45,942 bases of DNA. Source: Acidimicrobiales bacterium. GTDB taxonomy: Bacteria; Actinomycetota; Acidimicrobiia; Acidimicrobiales; RAAP-2. Positions 8,524 to 16,908 of the stretch are shown here, piece by piece; the stretch's first letter is position 1, and the number at the start of each line of letters is the position of its first letter. The DNA lies in contig JADMIJ010000028.1 of NCBI GenBank assembly GCA_015478655.1, forward strand, positions 1 to 45,942, written 5' to 3'. The notes beneath the pieces are model-generated. The model was not told the origin of the DNA and ran no database searches. It was given only the letters and a program-made list of their open reading frames with translations. A program made the translations under genes and the position numbers.

Positions 8524-9870
8524 GTGCGGGATATCTCTTCGCCATATTGGAATCCTGAGCGGGAGCTGCAGGACCCGGTCGAGCGAGACGCCGCGACCCT
8601 CGTGCAGCTGCGGCGCCAGCTCCATCGCGCCTATCAGCTGCCCTTCTACCGCCGTCATTGGGACGCGCACGGGTTCGCCCCCGAGCAGGTCACGAGCTTC
8701 GACGATTTCACGAAGCGCTGCCCGATCATCACCAAGAAGATGCTCGTGCAGGATCAGGCGGAGCACCCCCCGTTCGGCTCCTACCTGGGGATACCCCGCG
8801 ACGAGGTCTACCGCATCCACGGTTCCAGCGGCACCTCGGGCACCCCCACCATGTACGGCGTGGCCCGCGAGGACTGGGATCACGCCCGCGAGATCTTCGC
8901 CATGACCCATTGGGCGTCCGGGGTCAGGCCGACGGACATCGTGCACTTCGCTTTCCCGTTCGGCATGTTCTTCGGCGGCTGGGCGATGTTGTACGCGGCG
9001 GAGTCGGTAGGTGCGGCCGTGCTGCCCATGGGGGCGGCCGAGACCGCCCGACACTTGGAGATGATCTACAAGATGGGCTGCACGGTCATCGAGGCCACCC
9101 CCTCGTACATGCTGCACATGGCCGAGGTGGCGCGGAAGTCGGGTTACGACACGGCGGCCTCGCCGTTGCGGGTGTTCCTCAGCGGCGGGGAACCGGGCGG
9201 GTCCATCCCGTCGACCCGGAAACTGCTGCTCGACACCTGGGGCCTGGAGACGGTGTGTGACGCCGGTACCACCTCGGAGATGTTCCCGTTCGTGACGAAC
9301 GCCGAGTGCCGGGAGATGAACGGCATGCACGTCTACACCGACGAGGTGTGGACCGAGATCGTCCACCCCGAAGACCCGGCAAGCCCGGTGCCTGAGGGAG
9401 AGGTCGGGAACCTGGTGTACACGCACCTCTGGCGGGTCTCCCAGCCGATGATCAGGTTCTCCTCGAACGACCGGAGCTATCTCAGCTCCGAGCCGTGCAG
9501 ATGTGGGCGTACCTATCCCCGGCTACCTGAGGGGCTGATGGGTCGAGCCGACGACATGTTGGTCATCCGGGGCGCGAACATCTTCCCGTCGGCGATCGAG
9601 CAGGCGTTGCGCGACACCGAGGGTCTGGGGCAGGAGTTCCGCATCAGGCTGACCCGCCGAGGTGCGCTGGACGAGATCACCGTGGAGGCGGAGGTCGATC
9701 CCCGATTCCCGGACTCCGATGAAGCCCGGGCCGACCTGACACGACGCGCAGCGGAACGGCTCAAGCACCGCTGCGTCATCAGGATCCCGGTCACCCTGGT
9801 CGAACCGGACACCTTCGAACGGTCCACCGGCAAGTCCCGGCGGGTCATCGACGAGCGTCCCCGAGGGTGA
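8524..9870 (+). CDS. PaaK-like AMP-dependent CoA ligase
   Basis: 448 residues from GTG 8524; this start has TAGGAGGG 9-16 bases upstream and fits the 29-base gap after the LLM stop. The phenylacetate-CoA ligase subfamily is recognised from PYWNPE near the N terminus, P-loop HGSSGTSGTPT (99-109), DAGTTSEMFP, MIRFSSNDR, CRCGRTYPRL and GRADDMLVIRGANIFPSAIE, then a C-terminal STGKSRRVID in which Lys437 is the adenylation lysine. It makes an acyl-CoA from a carboxylate, typically aryl or alicyclic. Third CoA ligase of the window (with 801 and 26,481), suggesting several acid intermediates. Confidence 0.92.
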   Translation: MRDISSPYWNPERELQDPVERDAATLVQLRRQLHRAYQLPFYRRHWDAHGFAPEQVTSFDDFTKRCPIITKKMLVQDQAEHPPFGSYLGIPRDEVYRIHGSSGTSGTPTMYGVAREDWDHAREIFAMTHWASGVRPTDIVHFAFPFGMFFGGWAMLYAAESVGAAVLPMGAAETARHLEMIYKMGCTVIEATPSYMLHMAEVARKSGYDTAASPLRVFLSGGEPGGSIPSTRKLLLDTWGLETVCDAGTTSEMFPFVTNAECREMNGMHVYTDEVWTEIVHPEDPASPVPEGEVGNLVYTHLWRVSQPMIRFSSNDRSYLSSEPCRCGRTYPRLPEGLMGRADDMLVIRGANIFPSAIEQALRDTEGLGQEFRIRLTRRGALDEITVEAEVDPRFPDSDEARADLTRRAAERLKHRCVIRIPVTLVEPDTFERSTGKSRRVIDERPRG

Positions 9871-9880
9871 GGAGGTCCAG

Positions 9881-11110
9881 GTGAGTGCGCCATCGACCGA
9901 GGTGAACATCCTCAGCCCAGAGGCCGTCCGGGATCCGTACACGTATTTCGCGCCGATCCGACGGGACCGTCCGGTCTTGTGGGATCCGCGATACAAGTCG
10001 TGGTTGCTGACCAGCCACGAGATGGTCACGCGTGGTCTCAAGGACGAACGGTTCTCCTCCGACCGCATCGCCCCGTTCATCCAGCACAAACTCAGCGGGC
10101 CCGACGTCGATCCGCTGGTCCGGCAGGTCTTCGACGTGCTCAGCGACTGGATGGTGTTCCAGGACGAACCCGGGCACAGGCGGCTGCGCTCGCTCGTGAG
10201 CAAGGCGTTCACCCCGAGATCGATCACCCTCATGGAAGACCGGATACGTCAGCTGTCGAATGAACTGATCGGCGAGATCGACGTAAGCCGCGAGTTCGAC
10301 CTGATCGAGGCATTCAGCTATCCGCTGCCGGCGATGGTGATGGCGGACATGCTCGGTGTCCCACTGGCTGATCGAGACCGGTTCAAGCACTGGTCGGAGG
10401 GCATCGGGGCGGTGGTGTCCGGCGAGCTGGACGATCCCGATCGATACCGCCGGTCCGCGTCGGCGATGAACGAGCTGGTGTCGTTCTTCGCCGACCTGCT
10501 GCGGCACTACCGGGCCAATCCCGCGGACAACCTGATCACTGCGCTGATCCGGGCCCGGGAGGCCGACGACGGTCTGACCGAGGCCGAGGTCATCGCCACC
10601 TGCACCCTGCTCCTGTTCGCCGGGCACGAGACCACCGCGAACCTCATCGCGAGCTCGATGCTCGCGCTCATCCGGCATCCCGAGCAACTGGACGCGTTCC
10701 GCGAGGGCCGGGTGCCGGCGAAGACCGCCGTCGAGGAGTTCCTCAGGTTCGATGGGCCTGGCAAGGCCGTGGTGCGTGTGCTGGCCGACGACGCCGACTA
10801 CGGCGGTGAGCAGCTGGCCAAGGGCCAGCGCGTGTTCCTGGTACTGGCCTCGGCCAATCGTGATCCTGCGGTGTTCGACGACCCCGACCGATTGCGCCTG
10901 GACCGCGACGCGAAACAGCACATGGCGTTCGGTGGAGGCGCACACTTCTGCCTGGGCGCCTCGCTGGCCCGTCTGGAGGCCGCGACTGCGCTGCCGATCC
11001 TGGCCAGGGCGCTGCCGGGCGTACGACTGGCCGATCGGGAGCTGCGCTGGCAGCCGGTGTTCCTCACCCGGGGGCTGCAGGACCTATGGCTTCACGCCGG
11101 GGGCGGGTGA
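9881..11110 (+). CDS. Cytochrome P450
   Basis: 409 residues, intact; GTG 9881 is preceded by GAGGAGG. I-helix FAGHETTAN, ExxR as EEFLRF, and heme loop FGGGAHFCLG with Cys357 as the axial ligand. The N terminus (SPEAVRDPYTYFAPIRRD) is typical of soluble actinobacterial CYPs acting on terpenes, steroids or macrolides. No ferredoxin is adjacent; the nearest is at 3,656. It overlaps the downstream DUF35-thiolase start (GTGA), so translation is coupled. Likely performs a ring or side-chain hydroxylation before CoA-level cleavage. CYP family not assignable without a search. Confidence 0.93.
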   Translation: MSAPSTEVNILSPEAVRDPYTYFAPIRRDRPVLWDPRYKSWLLTSHEMVTRGLKDERFSSDRIAPFIQHKLSGPDVDPLVRQVFDVLSDWMVFQDEPGHRRLRSLVSKAFTPRSITLMEDRIRQLSNELIGEIDVSREFDLIEAFSYPLPAMVMADMLGVPLADRDRFKHWSEGIGAVVSGELDDPDRYRRSASAMNELVSFFADLLRHYRANPADNLITALIRAREADDGLTEAEVIATCTLLLFAGHETTANLIASSMLALIRHPEQLDAFREGRVPAKTAVEEFLRFDGPGKAVVRVLADDADYGGEQLAKGQRVFLVLASANRDPAVFDDPDRLRLDRDAKQHMAFGGGAHFCLGASLARLEAATALPILARALPGVRLADRELRWQPVFLTRGLQDLWLHAGGG

Positions 11111-12747
11111 GCATGTCCGTGCAGCTCTCCGAGCTGATCCCGGCCGAGCGGTCCGGACGACTGCCCTCGTCGGCGGTGCCCTTCTGGACCTCCGGCGCGG
11201 ACGGCCGCCTGCGGGTGGGTCGGTGCCCGAAGTGTGCACGGTTACTGCACCCCGAGCACGAGCTCTGCCCGACCTGCGGCTCCGAGGTGGACAGCGTGGC
11301 CGTTTCCGGCGAGGCCACGGTGGTCGCCTGCACCGTGAACCACCAGAAGTGGATTCCTCAGCTGTCCGAGCCGTACGTGGTCGCGGTGGTGGCGCTGCGC
11401 GAGGACGACACGGTGCGGTTGGCCACGAATATCGTGGGTTGTGAAGCCGTGTCGGTGGTGGTGGGCCTACCGGTCCGAGTGGAGTTCCGCCGGGTGGCGG
11501 ACGTGTGGATCCCGTTGTTCCGACCGTCGGACGAGCCACCGGTGTCCGGTGCCGTACCCGAGCCGATCGTTTCGGTCCCGCCCACGCCGAGAGGAGCCCG
11601 GTTCGAGCATCGGGTGGTGCTGTCCGGGATCGGCCGGTCGCGGATCGGGCGCCGTCTGGGTGTCCCCGATCTCGACCTCGTCACCGACGCCTGCACGTCG
11701 GCCATCTCGGACGCCGGTCTGAGCGCCGCGGACATCGACGGGCTCTGCGCGTATCCCGGCACGATCGACGGGTCGCTGGGGGCGCGGCAGGTCGGCCGTG
11801 AGCTGTCGATCGAGCCGACCTGGTACCACGGAGCCCATGAGACCCCCGGGCAGACCGGGACCGTCATTACCGCGATGATGGCCGTCGCAGCGGGGCTGTG
11901 CCGCCACGTCCTGTGCTGGAGTTCGGTCAGTACACATCGTCGCCCCGGTCTCTACTCCGATGACCGGGACGGCCGCATCCACGGCGAGCCACAGTGGTAT
12001 GCCCCGTTCGGGGCGCTGTCCCCGGCCCACTGGATCGCGCTCGCCGCGTCCCAGTACCTGGCGCGCTACCGGGTGAGCCGCGAGGCACTGGGATGGGTCG
12101 CGGTGGCGGCCCGTCGGCATGCCGGGCTGAACCCCGACGCCCTCCACCGGGACCAGCTGGACCTGGACGGCTACCTCGCCGGGCGCGATATCTGCACCCC
12201 GTTCGGCATCCACGACTGCGACGTGCCCTGCGACGGCGCCTACGCGGTCGTCGTCTCCTCGACCGACACGAAGGACGACCTGCGCCACCCCCAGGTGCGG
12301 GTCGACGCGGTGGGCACCCGCATCACTGAGCGGCAGTCCTGGATCTCCGGGACGCTGACCCACCAGCCGAACGTCTTCGGGCCGGCTGCCCACCTGTGGA
12401 GCCGGGCCTCCGTCGGCCGCGAGGACGTCGACCTGGCCACCCTCTACGACGGGTTCACCTTCAACGTCCTGTCGTGGTTGGAGGCGCTCGGCTTCTGCGG
12501 CCCAGGGGAAGCAGGGGAGTTCGTCACCGGTGCGGACCAGATCACGCTCGGCGGTGCCCTGCCGATCAACCCGCACGGCGGGCAGCTGTCCGCGGGCCGC
12601 AGCAACGGCTACGGACAGCTACACGAGGCCATCCTGCAGCTGCGTGGACAGGCCGGTGACCGCCAGGTGGCAGACGCCCAGGTGGCCGTGGTGAGCAGCG
12701 GGGGAGGGATCCCCGCGAACTGCATGCTCCTCACCGCCCACCGCTGA
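11107..12747 (+). CDS. DUF35 (zinc ribbon/OB fold)-thiolase (Ltp2-like) fusion
   Basis: 546 residues from GTG 11107, which overlaps the P450 stop; ATG 11113 and the in-frame ATG 11086 are alternatives. Residues about 25-150 are a DUF35 module: zinc ribbon C40-x2-C43-x10-C54-x2-C57, then an OB fold. Residues about 165-546 are a thiolase fold that has no Cys nucleophile but keeps LYDGFTF and the GYGQLHEAILQLRG C terminus shared with the protein at 5,929. In steroid catabolism Ltp2 aldolases and DUF35 proteins are usually two chains that form one retro-aldolase; here they are joined. Predicted reaction: C-C cleavage of a beta-hydroxyacyl-CoA to a ketone and a short acyl-CoA. The role is by analogy. 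Confidence 0.86.
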   Translation: MSMSVQLSELIPAERSGRLPSSAVPFWTSGADGRLRVGRCPKCARLLHPEHELCPTCGSEVDSVAVSGEATVVACTVNHQKWIPQLSEPYVVAVVALREDDTVRLATNIVGCEAVSVVVGLPVRVEFRRVADVWIPLFRPSDEPPVSGAVPEPIVSVPPTPRGARFEHRVVLSGIGRSRIGRRLGVPDLDLVTDACTSAISDAGLSAADIDGLCAYPGTIDGSLGARQVGRELSIEPTWYHGAHETPGQTGTVITAMMAVAAGLCRHVLCWSSVSTHRRPGLYSDDRDGRIHGEPQWYAPFGALSPAHWIALAASQYLARYRVSREALGWVAVAARRHAGLNPDALHRDQLDLDGYLAGRDICTPFGIHDCDVPCDGAYAVVVSSTDTKDDLRHPQVRVDAVGTRITERQSWISGTLTHQPNVFGPAAHLWSRASVGREDVDLATLYDGFTFNVLSWLEALGFCGPGEAGEFVTGADQITLGGALPINPHGGQLSAGRSNGYGQLHEAILQLRGQAGDRQVADAQVAVVSSGGGIPANCMLLTAHR

Positions 12748-12788
12748 GAGCACACCGACAGCACGACACGAAAGTCAGGAGTCACACG

Positions 12789-13895
12789 ATGATCGGCCCC
12801 GCCGACGACCTGCTGATCCATCAGACGTCCGAGCCTGTGCGGTACGTGGCAACCAGCGACCGCCGGTTCTACGACCGCCATTTCCTGACCGGCCACTGCC
12901 GGGACGGGAACCTGTTCTTCCTGCTCGGTATGGGTGCCTATCCCAACCTCGGGGTCATCGACGCATTCGCCTCGGCGGCCACCCCGGAGGTCCAGCACAC
13001 CACGCGCGGCGGTCGGGAGCTGACCTTCGACCGGCTCGACACCACCAACGTGGGCCCCTTCAGCCTCGAGGTGATCGAGGGCCTGCGGCATCTGCGGTTC
13101 CGCACCGGCCAGGGCGGTCACGCCGTCGAGGTCGACCTCGAGTGGCACGCCGCCGCCGCCCCGATCGATGAACCGCCGCTGTTCAGCCGAATGCTCGGGC
13201 GGGTCATGGACCAGGGCACACGCATGATCCAGACCGGGGTGTGGAACGGGTCCATCACGGTCGAGGGCCAGCACTACGAGGTCACCCCGGATCGGTGGTG
13301 GGGCGCCCGCGACCGCTCCTGGGGAGTGCGGTCGATGGGCATGGAGCGCGAGCCCAAGGGGATCGCCCAGGCCCACCAACTGGGCAAGGAGCGCCCGCCG
13401 TTGTGGATCTGGTCGCCCATGCAGTTCGAGAACCGCACGGTGCACTTCTCGCTGTCCGAGCACGCCGACGGGCGGCGGGAGGTCGAGACCGTACGGCAGG
13501 CGTCGTCGATCGAGCGCGGCGGTGAACTGGTCGAACTCGGCGAGCCGGACCACGACCTGAAGTTCGACCCGGAGACCCGAGAGTTGCTCGACGGCTCCCG
13601 GGTGTCCTTCCGGGACGTCGACGGAACCCGCTGCACCGTCGCCCTCACCCCGCTGCACCGCGCCTACCTGCGGGCCGGCACCGGCTACGGCGGCCCTGAC
13701 CCGTGGCGGCACGGCGCCTACCGGGGGCAAGACTGGGCGGACTCGGTGTCATTCGACATCACCGATCCCCAGATCACCGCGAAGATCGGACCCTCGCACG
13801 TGCTGTGCCGGATGGAGGCCAGCACCGGCGAGGTGGGTTACGGGACATTCGAGACCCAGGTCTTCGGGGCCTTCCCCCGATACGGGTTCAGTTGA
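12789..13895 (+). CDS. Conserved hypothetical, CrtC/lipocalin-like
   Basis: 368 residues, ATG 12789, 41 bases after the fusion gene. No catalytic family is certain. The protein is rich in beta-strand patterns and carries RWWGARDRSWGVRSMG (about residues 173-188), a DRSWGxR motif seen in hydroxyneurosporene-dehydrogenase (CrtC)-like and related two-lipocalin-domain proteins, some of which hydrate or bind isoprenoid and steroid-like lipids. There is no signal peptide or membrane segment. Its stop overlaps the phosphotransferase start (TGATG), tying it to CoA-level catabolism. A substrate-binding or lyase role is possible; I would leave it unassigned. Confidence 0.72.
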   Translation: MIGPADDLLIHQTSEPVRYVATSDRRFYDRHFLTGHCRDGNLFFLLGMGAYPNLGVIDAFASAATPEVQHTTRGGRELTFDRLDTTNVGPFSLEVIEGLRHLRFRTGQGGHAVEVDLEWHAAAAPIDEPPLFSRMLGRVMDQGTRMIQTGVWNGSITVEGQHYEVTPDRWWGARDRSWGVRSMGMEREPKGIAQAHQLGKERPPLWIWSPMQFENRTVHFSLSEHADGRREVETVRQASSIERGGELVELGEPDHDLKFDPETRELLDGSRVSFRDVDGTRCTVALTPLHRAYLRAGTGYGGPDPWRHGAYRGQDWADSVSFDITDPQITAKIGPSHVLCRMEASTGEVGYGTFETQVFGAFPRYGFS

Positions 13896-14923
13896 TGACA
13901 GCCACCATGATGTCCCCGGCGCGGCCGCCCTACGACGCCCAGCTGGCCGACGCGCTGCGTCGCTATGTCGGCGCGGAGTGGGAACGCGATGTCGCGGTGG
14001 ACGGTCTGCGCCGGCTGGCCGGGGGGACCGCCCACGAGACCTGGGCGTTCGACGTCCATGACGGGTACCGGGGCGAGACACACCCGCTCGTACTCCGCCG
14101 GGACGTCGACCAAGGCATGCTGGACACCGATCTGGCCATCGAGTTCGAGCTGCTGACCGCCCTGCGGGGCCTCGGCATCGCCGTGCCCCGCCCGTGGTGG
14201 TGCGACGGTTCGGGTCCGCTGCTCGGGCGCCCGTTCATGATCGTCAGTCGGGTGGACGGCACGGACATCCGCAAGCACCTGGCCGCGCATCCGGACACCG
14301 ACGGCCCCCGACTGGGGTTGCAGCTCGTCCGCCTGCAGAACCGTCTCCACCAGGTGGACGACTTGCGCCCGGAGCTGCCCAGCGGGCTGCCCCGACGGGG
14401 ACCCGAGGGAGAGCTGGCCGAGTGGGACCGCCTGATCCGGCAGTCCGGGATCGAGCCCGGCCCGCTGGTGGGTGCCGCACTGGCCTGGTTACGCGACCAC
14501 CTCCCCCCGACCCGCGAATGGCGACTCGTCCACGGCGACTTCAAGACCAACAACCTGCTGTTCGGCGCGGACGGTGCCATCACCGTCCTCGACTGGGAGA
14601 TGGCGCACCTGGGCGACCCGGTCGAGGACCTGGCCTGGACGATGCTGTGGAGCACCCGTTTCGACCTGGTCGGCGGCCTACTGTCGCCCGAGGACTATCT
14701 CGCCGCCTACGAGGCCGAGAGCGGGCGCGAGATCGACGCGGCCACCCTCCTGTTCTGGAGAGTGCTCGCCCTGGTCAAGCTGGCCGCGATCTTCCTCACC
14801 GGGGTGTCCCGGGACGGCCCGGTACCGCCCACACAACACCTCATGGGCCGGGGCCTGCACCACATCGAGGCCCAGCTGGCGGACCTGCTGCTCACCGCGC
14901 TGCACGGAACGGGTAACCGATGA
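13895..14923 (+). CDS. APH-family kinase, LvaA/ACAD10-like
   Basis: 342 residues from ATG 13895 (TGATG overlap with the preceding stop); ATG 13907 and 13910 are alternatives. Protein-kinase-like phosphotransferase motifs are intact: HGDFKTNNLLF (catalytic Asp215, Asn220) and LDWEMAHLGDPVEDLAW (metal-binding Asp233). In this context it is unlikely to be an antibiotic kinase. The APH enzymes LvaA of Pseudomonas putida and the N-terminal domain of ACAD10/11 phosphorylate 4-hydroxyacyl-CoA so that the hydroxyl can be eliminated. It overlaps the DUF6285-like gene by four bases, the same pairing as LvaA-LvaB. No LvaC-type acyl-CoA dehydrogenase is visible in the window. Confidence 0.85.
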   Translation: MTATMMSPARPPYDAQLADALRRYVGAEWERDVAVDGLRRLAGGTAHETWAFDVHDGYRGETHPLVLRRDVDQGMLDTDLAIEFELLTALRGLGIAVPRPWWCDGSGPLLGRPFMIVSRVDGTDIRKHLAAHPDTDGPRLGLQLVRLQNRLHQVDDLRPELPSGLPRRGPEGELAEWDRLIRQSGIEPGPLVGAALAWLRDHLPPTREWRLVHGDFKTNNLLFGADGAITVLDWEMAHLGDPVEDLAWTMLWSTRFDLVGGLLSPEDYLAAYEAESGREIDAATLLFWRVLALVKLAAIFLTGVSRDGPVPPTQHLMGRGLHHIEAQLADLLLTALHGTGNR

Positions 14924-15459
14924 GCCCGGCGCCTGGGGGTCTGGCCACGCTGGCTACGGTCCGCCAGTTCCTGACCGACCTTGTTCCCGAGGTTTCGGGA
15001 GAGCGCGCGGGCGAGGTCCGCGCAGCGGTCAAACTGCTCGAGACAGCCGAGATCGAGCTGAACGTCCGCCATAACTCATTGACCACCGAGACCGATGACC
15101 TGATCGGCTACTGCCGCGAGATCGGACCACTAGTGGGCCGGCGGGAGACCGCTGCCACCTGCGAGCAGCTGGCCCAACGGTTGCGGGCCGGTGCCACCAG
15201 CATGACCGCCCTGGATGAGCTGTGGCGGGACACCCGGAGCCTCACCACGTCCTTGCTCACCGCGCTACAGCGGATCGAGTCCGACCCCGCCACCAGCCAG
15301 GCCGAACAACGGGCCGCCGCCGACCTCTTGGAGCGGGTCTACGGCTGCCTCGGTGCGCACGCGCGGTCACGACTGAGCTGGCAGTCCGTTTTCCCGGTCT
15401 ACGCACCCGCGGGCGTCGACTCACACGCCGTGAACGACCACCGAAAGGACCTCCGATGA
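14920..15459 (+). CDS. DUF6285-like small partner of the APH kinase
   Basis: 179 residues, largely helical, ATG 14920 overlapping the kinase stop. The N-terminal 60 residues (TVRQFLTDLVPEVSGERA, VKLLETAEIELNVR) resemble DUF6285, a short family found next to acyl-CoA-kinase-like APH genes and, as I understand it, equivalent to LvaB, which is needed with LvaA for 4-hydroxyacyl-CoA phosphorylation. This copy is longer than the usual roughly 110-120 residues; the extra part (about 95-179) is also helical and of unknown use. Its stop overlaps the aldehyde dehydrogenase start. The function is inferred from pairing, not from catalytic motifs. Confidence 0.7.
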   Translation: MSPAPGGLATLATVRQFLTDLVPEVSGERAGEVRAAVKLLETAEIELNVRHNSLTTETDDLIGYCREIGPLVGRRETAATCEQLAQRLRAGATSMTALDELWRDTRSLTTSLLTALQRIESDPATSQAEQRAAADLLERVYGCLGAHARSRLSWQSVFPVYAPAGVDSHAVNDHRKDLR

Positions 15460-16883
15460 CCGTCGTCGACATCCCGGAGCTCGTGGTGGACGGTCGCCCG
15501 GTCCCCACGGAGGACAGCCTCACCGTGGTCAACCCGGCCACTGGCACCCCTTTGGGAACCTGCCCCGTTGCCACCCCCGAGCTGCTCGAGCGGGCAGTGT
15601 CAGCCGCCGTGCGGGCCGGAACCGCCTGGGCCGGCGATCCGACGGCCCGCACGGACGCGCTGCGCGCAATGGCCGACGTGATCACCGAGAACCGGGACCG
15701 CCTGGCCCGCTCGCTGAGCCTCGAGACCGGCGTTCCGCTGCGAGACACCACCTTGGAGGCGGCCGGCGCCGCCGCGTTCGCCCATTACCGCGCGAGTACA
15801 CCCCCGCCCGTGGACCGCATCCACGATGACACCCGCCAGCGGGTGTCGGTGCACCGGGCACGTATCGGCGTCGTCGGCGCCATCATCCCGTGGAACGCAC
15901 CGCTGCTGATCAGCACCGAGAAGATCAGCACGGCCTTCGCGGCCGGCAACACGGTGGTCGTCAAACCCTCACCGTTGGCGCCGCTGACCACACTGCTGCT
16001 CGGATCGCTGCTGGCCGAGCACCTTCCACCCGGAGTGCTCACCGTGCTACCCGGCGGAGACAGCCTGGGCCGGGCACTGGTCGCCCACCCCGGAGTCGGG
16101 ATGATCTCCTTCACCGGTAGCACCGAAGCCGGCAGGGCGATCATGGCCGCCGCGGCGGACCGGCTCAAGCGGCTGTCGTTGGAGCTCGGCGGCAACGACG
16201 CCGCGATCGTGCTCCCCGACGTCGACGTGCGGAAAGTCGCCCGCAAGGTCTTCCAGGGCGCGTTCTATCGCGGTGGCCAGGTGTGCGCCGCGATCAAACG
16301 ACTCTACGTCCACGCCGACGTGTTCGAATCGTTCACCGCCGCGCTGGCCGAGCAGGCCCAGGCAACCGTGGTCGGCGACCCCTTCGACGACGCGGTCACG
16401 ATGGGCCCGATCTCCAACCGGCCCCAGTTCGAGCGGGTACGTGAGTTGGTGGCCAGCGCTGTACGGGACGGCGGGATCCTGCGCGCCGGAGAGCAGGCCG
16501 GGGATGGACCTGGCTACTTCCACCGCCCCACCCTCATCACCGGACTTCGCGCCGACCACAAGCTGGTTGCCGGCGAGCAGTTCGGGCCGGTGCTGCCCGT
16601 CCTGCCGTTCAAAGACATCGAGGAAGCGGTGCGGGCGGCCAATGACACGGACTACGGCCTGGGCGGCTCGGTGTGGACCTCCGACATCACGCTCGGTGAA
16701 TCGGTGGCGGTCCGGCTCGACGCAGGCTCGGTGTGGGTCAACCGACACGGCGTCGTGAGCCCCGAGGTGCCCTTCGGTGGGGCCAAACAGAGCGGCGTGG
16801 GACGAGCCAACGGCAGCCCAGGGATCGATCAGTACTCCGAACTCAAGACGGTCAGCATCTCGCTCCCGTCCACCCGTACGTGA
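15456..16883 (+). CDS. NAD(P)-dependent aldehyde dehydrogenase
   Basis: 475 residues, ATG 15456 overlapping the upstream stop (ATGA). Complete ALDH: oxyanion Asn147 (PWNAP), cofactor Lys170 (VVKPSPLAP), FTGST 219-223, general base Glu243 (LELGGND), nucleophile Cys277 (GGQVCAA), and C-terminal PFGGAKQSGVGR. It oxidises an aldehyde to the acid, feeding one of the CoA ligases. Soluble and tetrameric in known relatives. Its position between the kinase module and the lactonase suggests it acts on the aliphatic product of ring or side-chain cleavage. Confidence 0.94.
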   Translation: MTVVDIPELVVDGRPVPTEDSLTVVNPATGTPLGTCPVATPELLERAVSAAVRAGTAWAGDPTARTDALRAMADVITENRDRLARSLSLETGVPLRDTTLEAAGAAAFAHYRASTPPPVDRIHDDTRQRVSVHRARIGVVGAIIPWNAPLLISTEKISTAFAAGNTVVVKPSPLAPLTTLLLGSLLAEHLPPGVLTVLPGGDSLGRALVAHPGVGMISFTGSTEAGRAIMAAAADRLKRLSLELGGNDAAIVLPDVDVRKVARKVFQGAFYRGGQVCAAIKRLYVHADVFESFTAALAEQAQATVVGDPFDDAVTMGPISNRPQFERVRELVASAVRDGGILRAGEQAGDGPGYFHRPTLITGLRADHKLVAGEQFGPVLPVLPFKDIEEAVRAANDTDYGLGGSVWTSDITLGESVAVRLDAGSVWVNRHGVVSPEVPFGGAKQSGVGRANGSPGIDQYSELKTVSISLPSTRT

Positions 16884-16908
16884 CGCACCGAGAGAAAAGG
16901 TGAGCAAG

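Noticed and set aside
9845..10945. 366-codon minus-strand open frame across the second P450
   Set aside because: Antisense shadow of an intact P450 with all motifs on the plus strand.
13895..14923. Aminoglycoside resistance gene
   Set aside because: The phosphotransferase motifs fit, but the overlap with a DUF6285-like gene inside a CoA-level operon favours an acyl-CoA kinase role.
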